Below are positions 26,801-33,963 of a DNA stretch of 37,544 nt, one piece after another. The first letter of the stretch is position 1. Each line of letters starts with the position of its first letter. The DNA comes from Planctomycetota bacterium (lineage in GTDB: Bacteria; Planctomycetota; PUPC01; JACPCR01), in contig JAQBXN010000084.1 in NCBI GenBank assembly GCA_027625095.1, positions 1 to 37,544 of the forward strand, in the 5' to 3' direction. A program made the translations under genes and the position numbers. The notes below the pieces were generated by a model. It was not told the origin of the DNA. It was given only the letters and a program-made list of their open reading frames with translations, and made no database searches.

Positions 26801-27988
26801 GGCTTCGGCCTCGCTCAACAACTGTTTAAGAGCATCGATCTGCTTTTCAAGATCGGCAATCTGATTTGTGTATTCCCTTTCCAGCCCGAATCGTCTGGCC
26901 TCTTCGTCTTGCAGGCGGGCCTCGATATCCATGAGCTGCCGGCCGGTCTCGTCGGCCTGTCCAGTTTGAGCTCTCAAAGCCTCAAGATGACCTTCAAGAA
27001 GCGCCGTCTGTTCCTGGTACTCCGCTTTCAACGATCCGTTACGGGACGTTTCTTCTCCGAGCCTCTTCTTGAGGTCTTCAATCTGTTCCCCCCGTTCCGT
27101 TGCATCTTCCAGTTGCCCCTGCATGAACTGAACAATCTTGTCGATGTCATCCAGCTCCTTCTGATATTCGGCCTCGATCTCTTTGCGCCGAGAGCGCTCA
27201 TCGTTGAGTTCAAACTCGAAATCCGCTCGCTGCTGTTTTGAAAGACTCTGAACCGTTCTCAAATCTGAATTCAGTCGCGCTATTTCATCCTGCGAAGTTT
27301 TCAGGAACTGATTCATCTCAACCAATTGATCCGCCTGCTCGGACAGACGGCTTGAACTCTCCTGAGCTTCATGCCGAATCCGTTCGATTTCGTGATACGC
27401 ATCTTCAAGCAAACGTTCTTTCTCGGAGAGCATTTCGGCCATCGCTTCAAGCTGCTCCACTCTTGCCTCACCGCGGGCGACTGCTGCGGAGTAATTCCCG
27501 TTCCTGGTCGCCAACTCCTCCAACCTCGCCTCATACTCGGCGACGACACTGTCCCGCGCCTGCAGTAATTCCTGTTCACGCTTCTGAAGAGCACTGACAG
27601 CAGAACTCAGCCTTGCCACATGACCATCGAGGTCATTAATCTGACTCTGGCGTTTCCAGATTTCGTCTTTCGCTTTCTGGTGCCATTCAATCTGCGCTTG
27701 CTCGAATTTGCCGGACTGGGCGAACAGTTTTTCTTCAAGATGACTGCTCAGATCCTTGAACTGCTGTACTTCACGCTCACGCTGAGTGAGCTCCTTGGAG
27801 ATAAAAACAAGCTCAGACTCCCGGGCCTTCAGTTCAATGGCCAAGGTCTCGGTATCCTCTTTAGCATTGCCCGTTGAGCTCCCGATTAAGCTCTGAAGTT
27901 CTGAAATCCTTGCCTCCTTCTGTTTCAGAAGGTTTTCAAGCTGGGCAATTTTCTCCAGAAGTTCAGCCTCTGCGAGTTCGTCGAACAT
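23816..27988 (-). CDS. Giant coiled-coil protein with one TM segment and C-terminal LysM
   Basis: 1390 residues. AGGGGA (plus-strand 27997-28002) lies 8 bases before the ATG. Residues 1-1160 are almost unbroken heptad coiled coil. Five 49-residue repeats, exactly seven heptads each, start at 274, 323, 372, 421 and 470; each opens with E/D-Y-x-x-x, as in EYQKEL, EYQEQT, EYTNQI, EYLKQI and DYQRKL. One transmembrane helix lies at about 1168-1185 (HAAAVALIAALGLYLI), then a Pro/Ser-rich linker, then LysM at about 1337-1388 (YTIQKGESLWIICKRELGDP). Inferred topology is cytoplasmic rod, inner-membrane anchor, and periplasmic LysM bound to peptidoglycan, which would tether a cytoplasmic scaffold to the wall. 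No enzymatic domain is visible. Confidence 0.9.
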   Translation of the reverse strand: MFDELAEAELLEKIAQLENLLKQKEARISELQSLIGSSTGNAKEDTETLAIELKARESELVFISKELTQREREVQQFKDLSSHLEEKLFAQSGKFEQAQIEWHQKAKDEIWKRQSQINDLDGHVARLSSAVSALQKREQELLQARDSVVAEYEARLEELATRNGNYSAAVARGEARVEQLEAMAEMLSEKERLLEDAYHEIERIRHEAQESSSRLSEQADQLVEMNQFLKTSQDEIARLNSDLRTVQSLSKQQRADFEFELNDERSRRKEIEAEYQKELDDIDKIVQFMQGQLEDATERGEQIEDLKKRLGEETSRNGSLKAEYQEQTALLEGHLEALRAQTGQADETGRQLMDIEARLQDEEARRFGLEREYTNQIADLEKQIDALKQLLSEAEASASQAESIRGQLSAEKEIHKGVEEEYLKQIGEIEALNDSLRLQLAELQAAGFDSSTIQQQLHESRASWESLEFDYQRKLEALEHQVESLQSRMEANTDEKQRADVLKRELDSAQARLKESNAIRETTQKEMKHLRAKIQTQMEELESKPISEEWQLDLDAHHAELQRVQAENVELIHLVETEKKEIELKKAKLLEFRDSSEKREAALKAESEEISRIHQEWMVVSTRHIAELEEKIQLRTEEVDRLQDRVDELENVETELELARATIQDLEKSLQQEERAIRDLVENNQRTLQELSNKHNAYESVRSQMGQLQASLRETEASNHGLQARTSVLEDELEYARLSIEKASADVRGAAISSTVESEEQQQEYEHSLGKAEAELAHSIQHAQALEQVLEDALAAHERVRLENEKFEQDLANAKTNFDEMARRDIQHREEIEELYFRLNETQLKSEQASRQFENALSNHEESNTELVGALQAKLDAEWSELQQRTLRLQEIEARHVQMAQQLNQLEAENAAFDLEIQGKQSEIVTLRNEVIPSLERERDMLLGELSHERKKTQKLSREHEIKETRLQEMQSRVLSAEEHALLVIAQVEEESRAAQNKLYQQVISFETQLEGSREELSRRELEVLESLEQQDALKEELDMVSERNESLGQMLDTQKEELLRLSQIELPEAFNERDRYRNERDDVSEELQRVYGEKEQKQEEVQRLAVALEDSSISIVGIEQRLQDKERDYTDQVEELDNTKRQLRLVREEKLVERNQMEAIRNRHIYVHAAAVALIAALGLYLIRQPQATPSQPGTFQELAKINDATPLLPRPLVPVGDQREQPAELTAVGTSIGGSRVSDVPSEDSSESNPGPISSGSEVQEQNVAQLVSKKPVMTRGADIPDLEPYREPQQVAKAKDPGTTGQPAVKKSAEESRSMPNLSALAPAQGTEPGNAKKMYTIQKGESLWIICKRELGDPMLWKDVAKVNDLSVNDVKRLRPGNQINLSLNK

Positions 27989-28481
27989 GGTAGTAGTCCC
28001 CTTAAATTTTAAGTGTGGCGCGCGAGCAACCAGATGCCCGACAGCCTTCTAGCTGCCGAACTATCAACCCTTAAGTGCAACTTCCGGAGATCCCGGAGGA
28101 TTTTGACGAACGCCAGTCCCATTCCAGGGGGCTGGGTGCAGAGAGGACTACCGATAGAAAAGCTGTTTTAAGAGAAAACAGCTAACGCTCGGAAGCGATG
28201 ATGTGTGTGTCAGGCGGGTTGTCTACAGTTGTGCGGTACTGCGGGGACAGCGTGCACATTTGAGGGCGGGATTGACCTATTGGTCAACGCTAGGACGAAG
28301 TGAGCATTAAAGTTATAAGTCTTTGAGTGTCAAGAGAAATTTAACAATTGATGTGTTTTTCTTTGAAATCAGCATTCGAAATTTCAAAAATCGGTTGGTT
28401 CGGCTCGGTCTGCGGTTTTCATTTCAGGATCAAAAAAGATAAAAACGACTCGATTCTCACTCGCAACTTAGACAATTTCTC
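27989..28481. other. Divergent intergenic region with two inverted repeats
   Basis: No gene is seen between the divergent LysM-protein and amidohydrolase genes. Two sites stand out: AGCTGTTTT (28161-28169), loop AAGAG, AAAACAGCT (28175-28183), a perfect 9-bp hairpin; and TTGACC-TATT-GGTCAA (28272-28287), a palindrome of operator size. The region from 28310 is AT-rich, as expected for promoters. Confidence 0.5.
28272..28287. promoter_or_regulatory. Operator-like palindrome TTGACC-N4-GGTCAA
   Basis: Perfect 6-base half sites separated by TATT lie 195 bases before the amidohydrolase operon and 284 bases before the LysM-protein gene. The size and symmetry fit a dimeric regulator, such as a GntR or LacI type. 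No regulator gene is in the window. Confidence 0.4.
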
Positions 28482-29378
28482 ATGCTTTTTGACACTCATA
28501 CCAACCTGATGTGGTACCCGGAACATCTCTCCGACGAGTTTGTGCAATTCGCCTGGGAGGCCAAGCGAGCCAAAATGAAACTTTCGCCCGACGTCTACTT
28601 TGCAGGCAGCGAGGTAAGCCAACAAAACGCTTTCGATTCACGACCGGAACAACTCCTGGAAGCGACAAAAGATGCGGATCGAGTCATCGTCTTCGGCATC
28701 AAGGCGCCCTTCTGTGGAATCAATGCAGAACAGGAACTCATCGCAGATTTTGTAAAGCAAAACGCTGAACGGTTCATAGGTTGGTGCTCGGTGAATCCCA
28801 ACGATGCTGACTGCGTTGAACAGCTCGAATACTATGTGAACGACCTCGGTCTACGCGGCCTCAAGTGCTCCCCCATTTATCAGAATTGGGATCCGGCAGA
28901 TCCAAAGCATCTACCATTGTTCAAAAAGGCAGAGCAGCTCGGCATTCCGGTCAACATCCACCAGGGGACGTCGTTCGTCCGGCCAGGCCCTCTCAAGTAT
29001 GCGAATCCAATCCAACTTGAGGATATAGCGATAGCGTGTCCCGATCTGCGCATCGTCATCGCTCACATGGGACATCCCTGGGAAGACGAATGTGTGGTCC
29101 TCATTCGCAAACACCCCAATCTTTACGCCAATATCTCCGCTCTTCATTATCGGCCGCTGAGGCACTATCAGGCTTTCATGTCTGCGATTGAATATGGTGT
29201 CGAGCATAAACTTATTTTCGGCTCAGACTTCCCTTCAGCCACACCTGCCCAGGTGATCGCCGGTCAGCACAAGGTCAATGACGTGGTCAAGGGAACAAAC
29301 TTGCCAAAGATTTCTGCAGAGATCATCCACAACATCATTTACGAAAACTGGAAATCCTTTTTGCCGGAGTACACCTGA
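28482..29378 (+). CDS. Amidohydrolase (COG2159/PF04909 type) with HxN metal motif
   Basis: 298 residues, a metal-dependent TIM-barrel hydrolase. Visible landmarks are FDTHTN (H6, N8), LKCSP (K128), NIHQG (H160), IAHMGHPW (H195, H198) and FGSDFP (D249). In the family the first motif is normally HxH; here the second ligand is Asn (cat acc aac). Members hydrolyse lactones or decarboxylate ring acids; lactonases of this type work with enolase-superfamily dehydratases. The stop overlaps the next start (TGATG), so translation is coupled. It is the first gene of an apparent four-gene operon. No ribosome binding site is clear. Confidence 0.85.
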   Translation: MLFDTHTNLMWYPEHLSDEFVQFAWEAKRAKMKLSPDVYFAGSEVSQQNAFDSRPEQLLEATKDADRVIVFGIKAPFCGINAEQELIADFVKQNAERFIGWCSVNPNDADCVEQLEYYVNDLGLRGLKCSPIYQNWDPADPKHLPLFKKAEQLGIPVNIHQGTSFVRPGPLKYANPIQLEDIAIACPDLRIVIAHMGHPWEDECVVLIRKHPNLYANISALHYRPLRHYQAFMSAIEYGVEHKLIFGSDFPSATPAQVIAGQHKVNDVVKGTNLPKISAEIIHNIIYENWKSFLPEYT

Positions 29379-30496
29379 TGAAGATCACGCACATTGAAGC
29401 CATTCCTGTAAACGTTCCGCTCAAGCAGGGGCTGACCACAAAGACCGCGCATGGGGAACATATCGATTCCCCGTACGTCATGGTCCGCGTCCACACGGAT
29501 GAAGAAATTGTCGGCCTTGGAGAGGCGACGGTCGCACCGAGATGGAGCGGTGAAACCAGCCGTGGATGTGTCGTAGTCCTGGAAGATCTGATCGGGCCGG
29601 CCCTTGCCGGAGAAGATCCGTGTGATATCCAACGTCACCGTCAGACCATGGCGCGGACCATCAAACTCAACCCGTTCGCCAAATCAGCAGTTGAGATGGC
29701 ATTGTGGGATATCAAAGGAAAGGTCGCCGGCCTGCCGGTTTACCAATTGCTTGGGGGGAAGGTTCGAGACGAGATGCCGATTCGCATGGTTGTGGGCGCT
29801 TTCTCCATGGAAAAGGCAAGGCAGCTCGGGGAACGGTTCCTTGATTGGGGGTGCCGCTGTCTGAAGGTCAAGGTTGGGCTCGACCCTGAAGAAGACGTCG
29901 AACGGGTCCGCACTATCAGAGAGCTGGCCGGCCCTGAGGTGCGGATCAGCGTGGACGCCAACTGCGGATGGACCGTTTACGAAGCCAGGCGCGCCCTCGC
30001 CAAAATGGAACAATACGACATCCTGTTCGCCGAACAGCCACTCCAGATTGGACTGAACGAAGAAATGGCCGCACTTCGAATGAAATATAACATCCCGATA
30101 ATGGCCGATGAGAGCGTGTTCACCCTCAGCGACGCCTGGGATGTCGCACGGTCTGGCGCAGCCGACATCATCAGTATTTATCCGGGAAAGAATGGCGGTA
30201 TTCTGGACGCTCTCGAAATCATTCACGTGGCCCAGGCCGCAAACATCGCATGTTCGATGGGCAGCAACCTCGAGCTCGGAATTGCCACCGCGGCCATGCT
30301 GCATCTTGGCGCTGCCGCCCCGAACGTCCAGAGCGAAAACTTCCCAGGTGATTTCATCGGCCCGCTCTACCACGAGGCAGACATGATCACGAAACCTCTG
30401 AGCCTCGGCCCAGTGGCCGCAAGAGTACCTGAAGGCCCGGGCCTCGGAGTGGAACTCGACATGGATCAAGTAGAGAAGTACCGAGACCGATCCTGA
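29378..30496 (+). CDS. Enolase-superfamily enzyme, muconate-lactonizing (MLE) type
   Basis: 372 residues. The capping domain has GHxxDSPYVMVRV-like strands and VEMALWDIKGKVAGLPVYQL. The barrel shows the complete MLE-subgroup active site: KxK at K163/K165 (LKVKVG), metal ligands D193 (SVDANCGW), E219 (FAEQP) and D244 (MADES), and K271 (PGKNGG). Such enzymes abstract a proton alpha to a carboxylate and act as cycloisomerases, epimerases, racemases or dehydratases. The start overlaps the amidohydrolase stop by one base. Next is a second enolase-superfamily gene 25 bases on, which suggests successive steps of one pathway. Confidence 0.9.
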   Translation: MKITHIEAIPVNVPLKQGLTTKTAHGEHIDSPYVMVRVHTDEEIVGLGEATVAPRWSGETSRGCVVVLEDLIGPALAGEDPCDIQRHRQTMARTIKLNPFAKSAVEMALWDIKGKVAGLPVYQLLGGKVRDEMPIRMVVGAFSMEKARQLGERFLDWGCRCLKVKVGLDPEEDVERVRTIRELAGPEVRISVDANCGWTVYEARRALAKMEQYDILFAEQPLQIGLNEEMAALRMKYNIPIMADESVFTLSDAWDVARSGAADIISIYPGKNGGILDALEIIHVAQAANIACSMGSNLELGIATAAMLHLGAAAPNVQSENFPGDFIGPLYHEADMITKPLSLGPVAARVPEGPGLGVELDMDQVEKYRDRS

Positions 30497-30521
30497 CGCT
30501 CACAACCCACACCCAACTCTC

Positions 30522-31637
30522 ATGGTTATCACAAATATAAAAACCTACTTGATCTGCGCACAGGAAGGCAACAACGCCGACCGGCCCAGGGGCCGAAACT
30601 GGCTCTTCGTAAAAATTGAGACAGACGCCGGCATCAGCGGCGTTGGGGAAGGTGGAGGATGGCCAGCAGTAGTCGAGAAGGCCATCCACGAATTAAAGCC
30701 ATTCCTGCTTGGCGAAAATCCTCACGCCATCGAACACCTCTGGCACAAGCTCTATCACCTACTCCACGGGCACGGCGTGACAGGCGCGGTACGAGGCGGC
30801 GCGATCAGCGCCATCGACATGGCCTTGTGGGACATAAAAGGAAAGTCACTTGGCGTTCCGGTTCACGAACTGCTCGGCGGTAAAATGCGCGAGGCAATTC
30901 CAGTCTATGGCCACGCGAGTTCGCCGGATGCAGCCAAGGCACTGATAGACGCCGGTTACAGAGCTTTTAAGTGTTCGCCCTCCGCTAAGACCCTCGAGAA
31001 CCTCAGGGCCACAGTCGGATGGGAAGTCGAAATTGGGGTGCACTGCCATGCACAGTTCACGCCGGCAGCAGCCATTCAACTGGGCAAGGCGATCGAACCG
31101 TTCCGGCCCGCATTTCTGGAGGACCCGGTCATTCCTGAAGACATCGACGCCTTGGCAAAGGTGGCCGAAAAAGTCAATGTCCCTATCGCCACCGGTGAAC
31201 GGTTCGCCACGAAATGGGCATTCACCGAACTCCTGTCTCGCAAAATCGTCGACCTGGTGCAGCCGGAAACGACACGTCTCGGCGGAATCACCGAACTAAA
31301 AAAACTCGCAGCGATGGCCGAAGCCCATTCTGTGAAAGTCGCACCCCACGACGGCTCCGTCGGCCCCATCGTCGAGATGGCAAACGTCCATGTGCTGGCA
31401 ACCATTCCGAACTGTTATTTCCTCGAACATAAAATTCAGGACGTCCCATGGCGTTACGCAGTCGCTCCGGGTGCCGTTCAGGAAGCCGGAGGCGAAATCA
31501 AGGTGCCGGATACTCCAGGCCTTGGCGTGGAAATCGATGAAGCCGTCACACTCGCTCATCAAGCGAAACCGGCAGCAGATTTTGAGTATCGCCACAGTAC
31601 GCCCGAACAGACCACTCGACTCGATACGCAGTGGTGA
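30522..31637 (+). CDS. Enolase-superfamily enzyme, sugar-acid-dehydratase-like, with altered first metal ligand
   Basis: 371 residues. The N-terminal cap has ISAIDMALWDIKGKSLGVPVHELLGG. Barrel motifs resemble galactonate/mannonate-type dehydratases: FLEDPV (E200), TGERFAT (E226) and APHDGSVGP (H276, the usual catalytic His). Where the family has an Asp metal ligand (as in DVHHR or DFHGR), this protein reads GVHCHAQF, putting H174 at the Asp position and keeping H176. The segment between FKCSPSA (K150) and this motif is also shorter than usual. It may use an altered metal site or be catalytically different. The likely substrate class is a sugar acid, inferred from homology and operon. Confidence 0.85.
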   Translation: MVITNIKTYLICAQEGNNADRPRGRNWLFVKIETDAGISGVGEGGGWPAVVEKAIHELKPFLLGENPHAIEHLWHKLYHLLHGHGVTGAVRGGAISAIDMALWDIKGKSLGVPVHELLGGKMREAIPVYGHASSPDAAKALIDAGYRAFKCSPSAKTLENLRATVGWEVEIGVHCHAQFTPAAAIQLGKAIEPFRPAFLEDPVIPEDIDALAKVAEKVNVPIATGERFATKWAFTELLSRKIVDLVQPETTRLGGITELKKLAAMAEAHSVKVAPHDGSVGPIVEMANVHVLATIPNCYFLEHKIQDVPWRYAVAPGAVQEAGGEIKVPDTPGLGVEIDEAVTLAHQAKPAADFEYRHSTPEQTTRLDTQW

Positions 31638-31668
31638 CCCGGATTTCTATCTTGATAGCGACGATCCA

Positions 31669-32490
31669 ATGAACTACCGCACACTTGGCCGAACTGGCCT
31701 GTCAGTCTCAGAAATCGGCTATGGGGGTGGTCGCGTCCGCCCGGGTCAGGATATCGACAAAACTAAGTCAGTACTGAATCATGCGATCGATTCCGGCGTA
31801 AACTTCTTCGATACAGCACCAACTTATGGCGGGGGACTCGGCGAAGAAATCATCGGTCAAGTCATAGCGGGTCGACGAGACTCCGTCATTCTCGCGACCA
31901 AGACGAAGCCGCGAGACCCGGCGGGAATCATCGAAACTGTCGAAGGCAGCCTGCGCCGACTCGGCATTGAAACCGTTGACATTCTTCAGTTTCACGGCGG
32001 CTGGATACCATCGGAGGATGCGGATCAGATCCTCAACGAAGGCGGGCTCGAAACCTATCTGAAACTGAAGGAGGAAGGAAAAATCCGTTTCCTCGCATTT
32101 TCGGCCGACGGGCCAGGCGAAGGAGTTCTACGGCTGATCCGGACGGGCCATTTCGACGCTATTCAGTGCCACTACAATCTCTTTTACCAGGCCATGTATG
32201 ACGGCTTCTGCGAGGAAGGGATCATGGCTGAAGCAGAAAAAGAAGGAATGGGCATCTTCACGATGCGAAGCACCACCAGTAATGCTTTCCCGAGCCTCAT
32301 GAAACAGTGTTTTCCTGAATTTGCCGAGGCCAACGATCTCGATTCATTCCTCTTGAACTACACCCTCTCCAATCCACTCGTCGATAGCGCACTGATGAGC
32401 CTGGAATCCATCGCAGCCGTAAATGCATGCGCAAAGGTATCAGATGATGTCGAAAGCCGGATCGATATCCGCGCGATTCATGGGCGGTAG
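31669..32490 (+). CDS. Aldo/keto reductase, short form
   Basis: 273 residues from ATG 31669. The same frame is open from 31390, but that part overlaps the preceding gene and is not AKR-like. The tetrad is present: D48 (FFDTAPTY), Y53, K78 (ATKTK) and H109 (QFHG). It is about 40-50 residues shorter than typical AKRs, chiefly at the C terminus, where cofactor and substrate loops usually lie. It follows the dehydratase-like gene by 31 bases and is the last gene of the operon; a sugar or lactone dehydrogenase role would fit. Its stop codon directly abuts the end of the opposing DUF1080 gene, with no gap. Confidence 0.9.
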   Translation: MNYRTLGRTGLSVSEIGYGGGRVRPGQDIDKTKSVLNHAIDSGVNFFDTAPTYGGGLGEEIIGQVIAGRRDSVILATKTKPRDPAGIIETVEGSLRRLGIETVDILQFHGGWIPSEDADQILNEGGLETYLKLKEEGKIRFLAFSADGPGEGVLRLIRTGHFDAIQCHYNLFYQAMYDGFCEEGIMAEAEKEGMGIFTMRSTTSNAFPSLMKQCFPEFAEANDLDSFLLNYTLSNPLVDSALMSLESIAAVNACAKVSDDVESRIDIRAIHGR

Positions 32491-33549
32491 TTATTTTTCC
32501 ACAATCCAGATGTTCCGATACTGAAGTGGGTTGCCATGCCCCTGGAACTTAATCGGCCCGGGTGTGCCTTCCGGTTCGCGGCGGCTGCCTCCGGTCGGGC
32601 CGTTAACCTCCACTTTGTCATGAACGAGCACGCCATTGTGCCGGAGGGTGATCACTGCCTTCTTTTCTTTCTTTCCATCCACGACCACGGCATTTGTGAA
32701 ATCAATATCGTATGACTGCCAGGTAAGCGGCGGAAAGCACATGTTCACCATCGGGTCTGCATTCTGGTATATGCCGCCGCATTCGTTGTTCTTGCCGTCA
32801 AGCCCAAAGGAATCGAGTACCTGCACTTCGTAATGATCAACCTGGTAGAAGCCGCTGTTACCCCTCCCCTGCCCTCTCGCACTGGGTCTGTAAGGCAGCA
32901 TGAATTCAACATGCATCATGTAATTCTGAAACTTCTGATTCGTCTTGACGTCGCGTCCGTCAGTGTTGAGAAGTTTCGTCTTTTCATCCAGCCGGCCGCC
33001 ATTGAACGCCTCATCGTTTGAACCGTCGAATAGCACGATGGCGCCAGCAGGTGCTTTGGCTCCAAGGGTTGGGCTCTCGCGTGCCGTCTTCTTCAATTCG
33101 AACATTTTCTGATCATCCGTGGTCCCGGAAAGAGTCTCGCCGGTCAGAGAGCCGGAGTATTCCTTGTGGCCATCGGACGGAAATTTGGATGTGGCACTGA
33201 ACTGTGCACCCGGGCCTGCGAGATAGTTCCTCTTCCCGGTAGCCGGTGAAAATTTCACTTCCTCTCCTTCAAGCTTACCTGTCATCTGAATCTTGCTCTT
33301 CCCATCCCAGCCATCGCCCGGCAACCCATCCGGATAGACGACCGCGTGAAACTCACCGTTACTCAGAGAAATCACCTGGCAGCCAAGCTTTCCCGCCCCT
33401 GCAATCTGTCCGACATACTCGCCCTGGTATTTGAAATCTACTGATATGGTCGGATCGTCAGCACTCTTCCACATCTGGCCTTGAGCAACGGAGGAGAGCG
33501 GGAAAAGAACGAAGCAGAGTAAACTGCAGCATTCAAATACGCGGTTCAT
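32491..33549 (-). CDS. Secreted DUF1080 (3-keto-disaccharide hydrolase) domain protein
   Basis: 352 residues. The signal peptide is at 1-23 (MNRVFECCSLLCFVLFPLSSVAQG). Residues 25-155 form a beta-rich N-terminal domain that I do not recognise (GEYVGQI, KLEGEEVKF, GSLTGETLSGTTDD). Residues 165-350 are a DUF1080 concanavalin-like sandwich: IVLFDGSNDEAF, MMHVEFMLPY, GNSGFYQVDHYEVQVLDSFG and PIKFQGHGNPLQYRNIWI. Some DUF1080 proteins hydrolyse 3-keto-glycosides produced by Gfo/Idh/MocA-type oxidoreductases. One such oxidoreductase lies at 12268-13260, but it is not in the same operon. The gene is convergent with the aldo/keto reductase, with no intergenic bases. Confidence 0.9.
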   Translation of the reverse strand: MNRVFECCSLLCFVLFPLSSVAQGQMWKSADDPTISVDFKYQGEYVGQIAGAGKLGCQVISLSNGEFHAVVYPDGLPGDGWDGKSKIQMTGKLEGEEVKFSPATGKRNYLAGPGAQFSATSKFPSDGHKEYSGSLTGETLSGTTDDQKMFELKKTARESPTLGAKAPAGAIVLFDGSNDEAFNGGRLDEKTKLLNTDGRDVKTNQKFQNYMMHVEFMLPYRPSARGQGRGNSGFYQVDHYEVQVLDSFGLDGKNNECGGIYQNADPMVNMCFPPLTWQSYDIDFTNAVVVDGKKEKKAVITLRHNGVLVHDKVEVNGPTGGSRREPEGTPGPIKFQGHGNPLQYRNIWIVEK

Positions 33550-33963
33550 ATAGACCCCATGGTTGGTTGAAAGTAAATTTAACAGGGCAGGAGTTTAGCG
33601 TCAGAATCCCGGCATGCCTTCAACTCGATTCGCATGATCAAACCCACAAAGCCTGAGCATCAACGATCGCCTGTCGCGCCAGGTCATCAAGGGATGGATG
33701 CCGCCGCCCTGACCACGGCGGCGGGATTTGTTCCTGACGCCAAGAAAGGGGATTGAATTTCTGAACCGAATAGATGATGTTGAAGACTCGGTCGTTACGA
33801 AAAACAAAAGTTAGAAGATAAAGTTCCACCAGACCAGTGGATTCAAAGTGCATCGGTAGTGTTATCGCCTCGTAAGCTCAGCCAAGCAGTAACTCGCCAT
33901 TGCGTGCGAAACACACCCCTTTCCATCAGCTTATGCTTCCCAAAAAACACCTCGGAGTGCCAG
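33550..33963. other. Intergenic region without recognised gene
   Basis: About 410 bases between the divergent DUF1080 and DMFase-like genes. It should hold both promoters. Short minus-strand frames at 33601-33853 lack family features, and I do not call them. The CGCCGCC/GGCGGCG inverted pair near 33700-33724 is the only local structure noted. Confidence 0.4.

Noticed and set aside
31390..31668. N-terminal extension of the second aldo/keto reductase
   Set aside because: It overlaps the preceding gene in another frame, and AKR similarity starts exactly at ATG 31669 (MNYRTLGRTG).
33601..33853. Short minus-strand frames before the DMFase-like gene
   Set aside because: Two overlapping frames of about 70 residues with no family signature, and no clear start signals.
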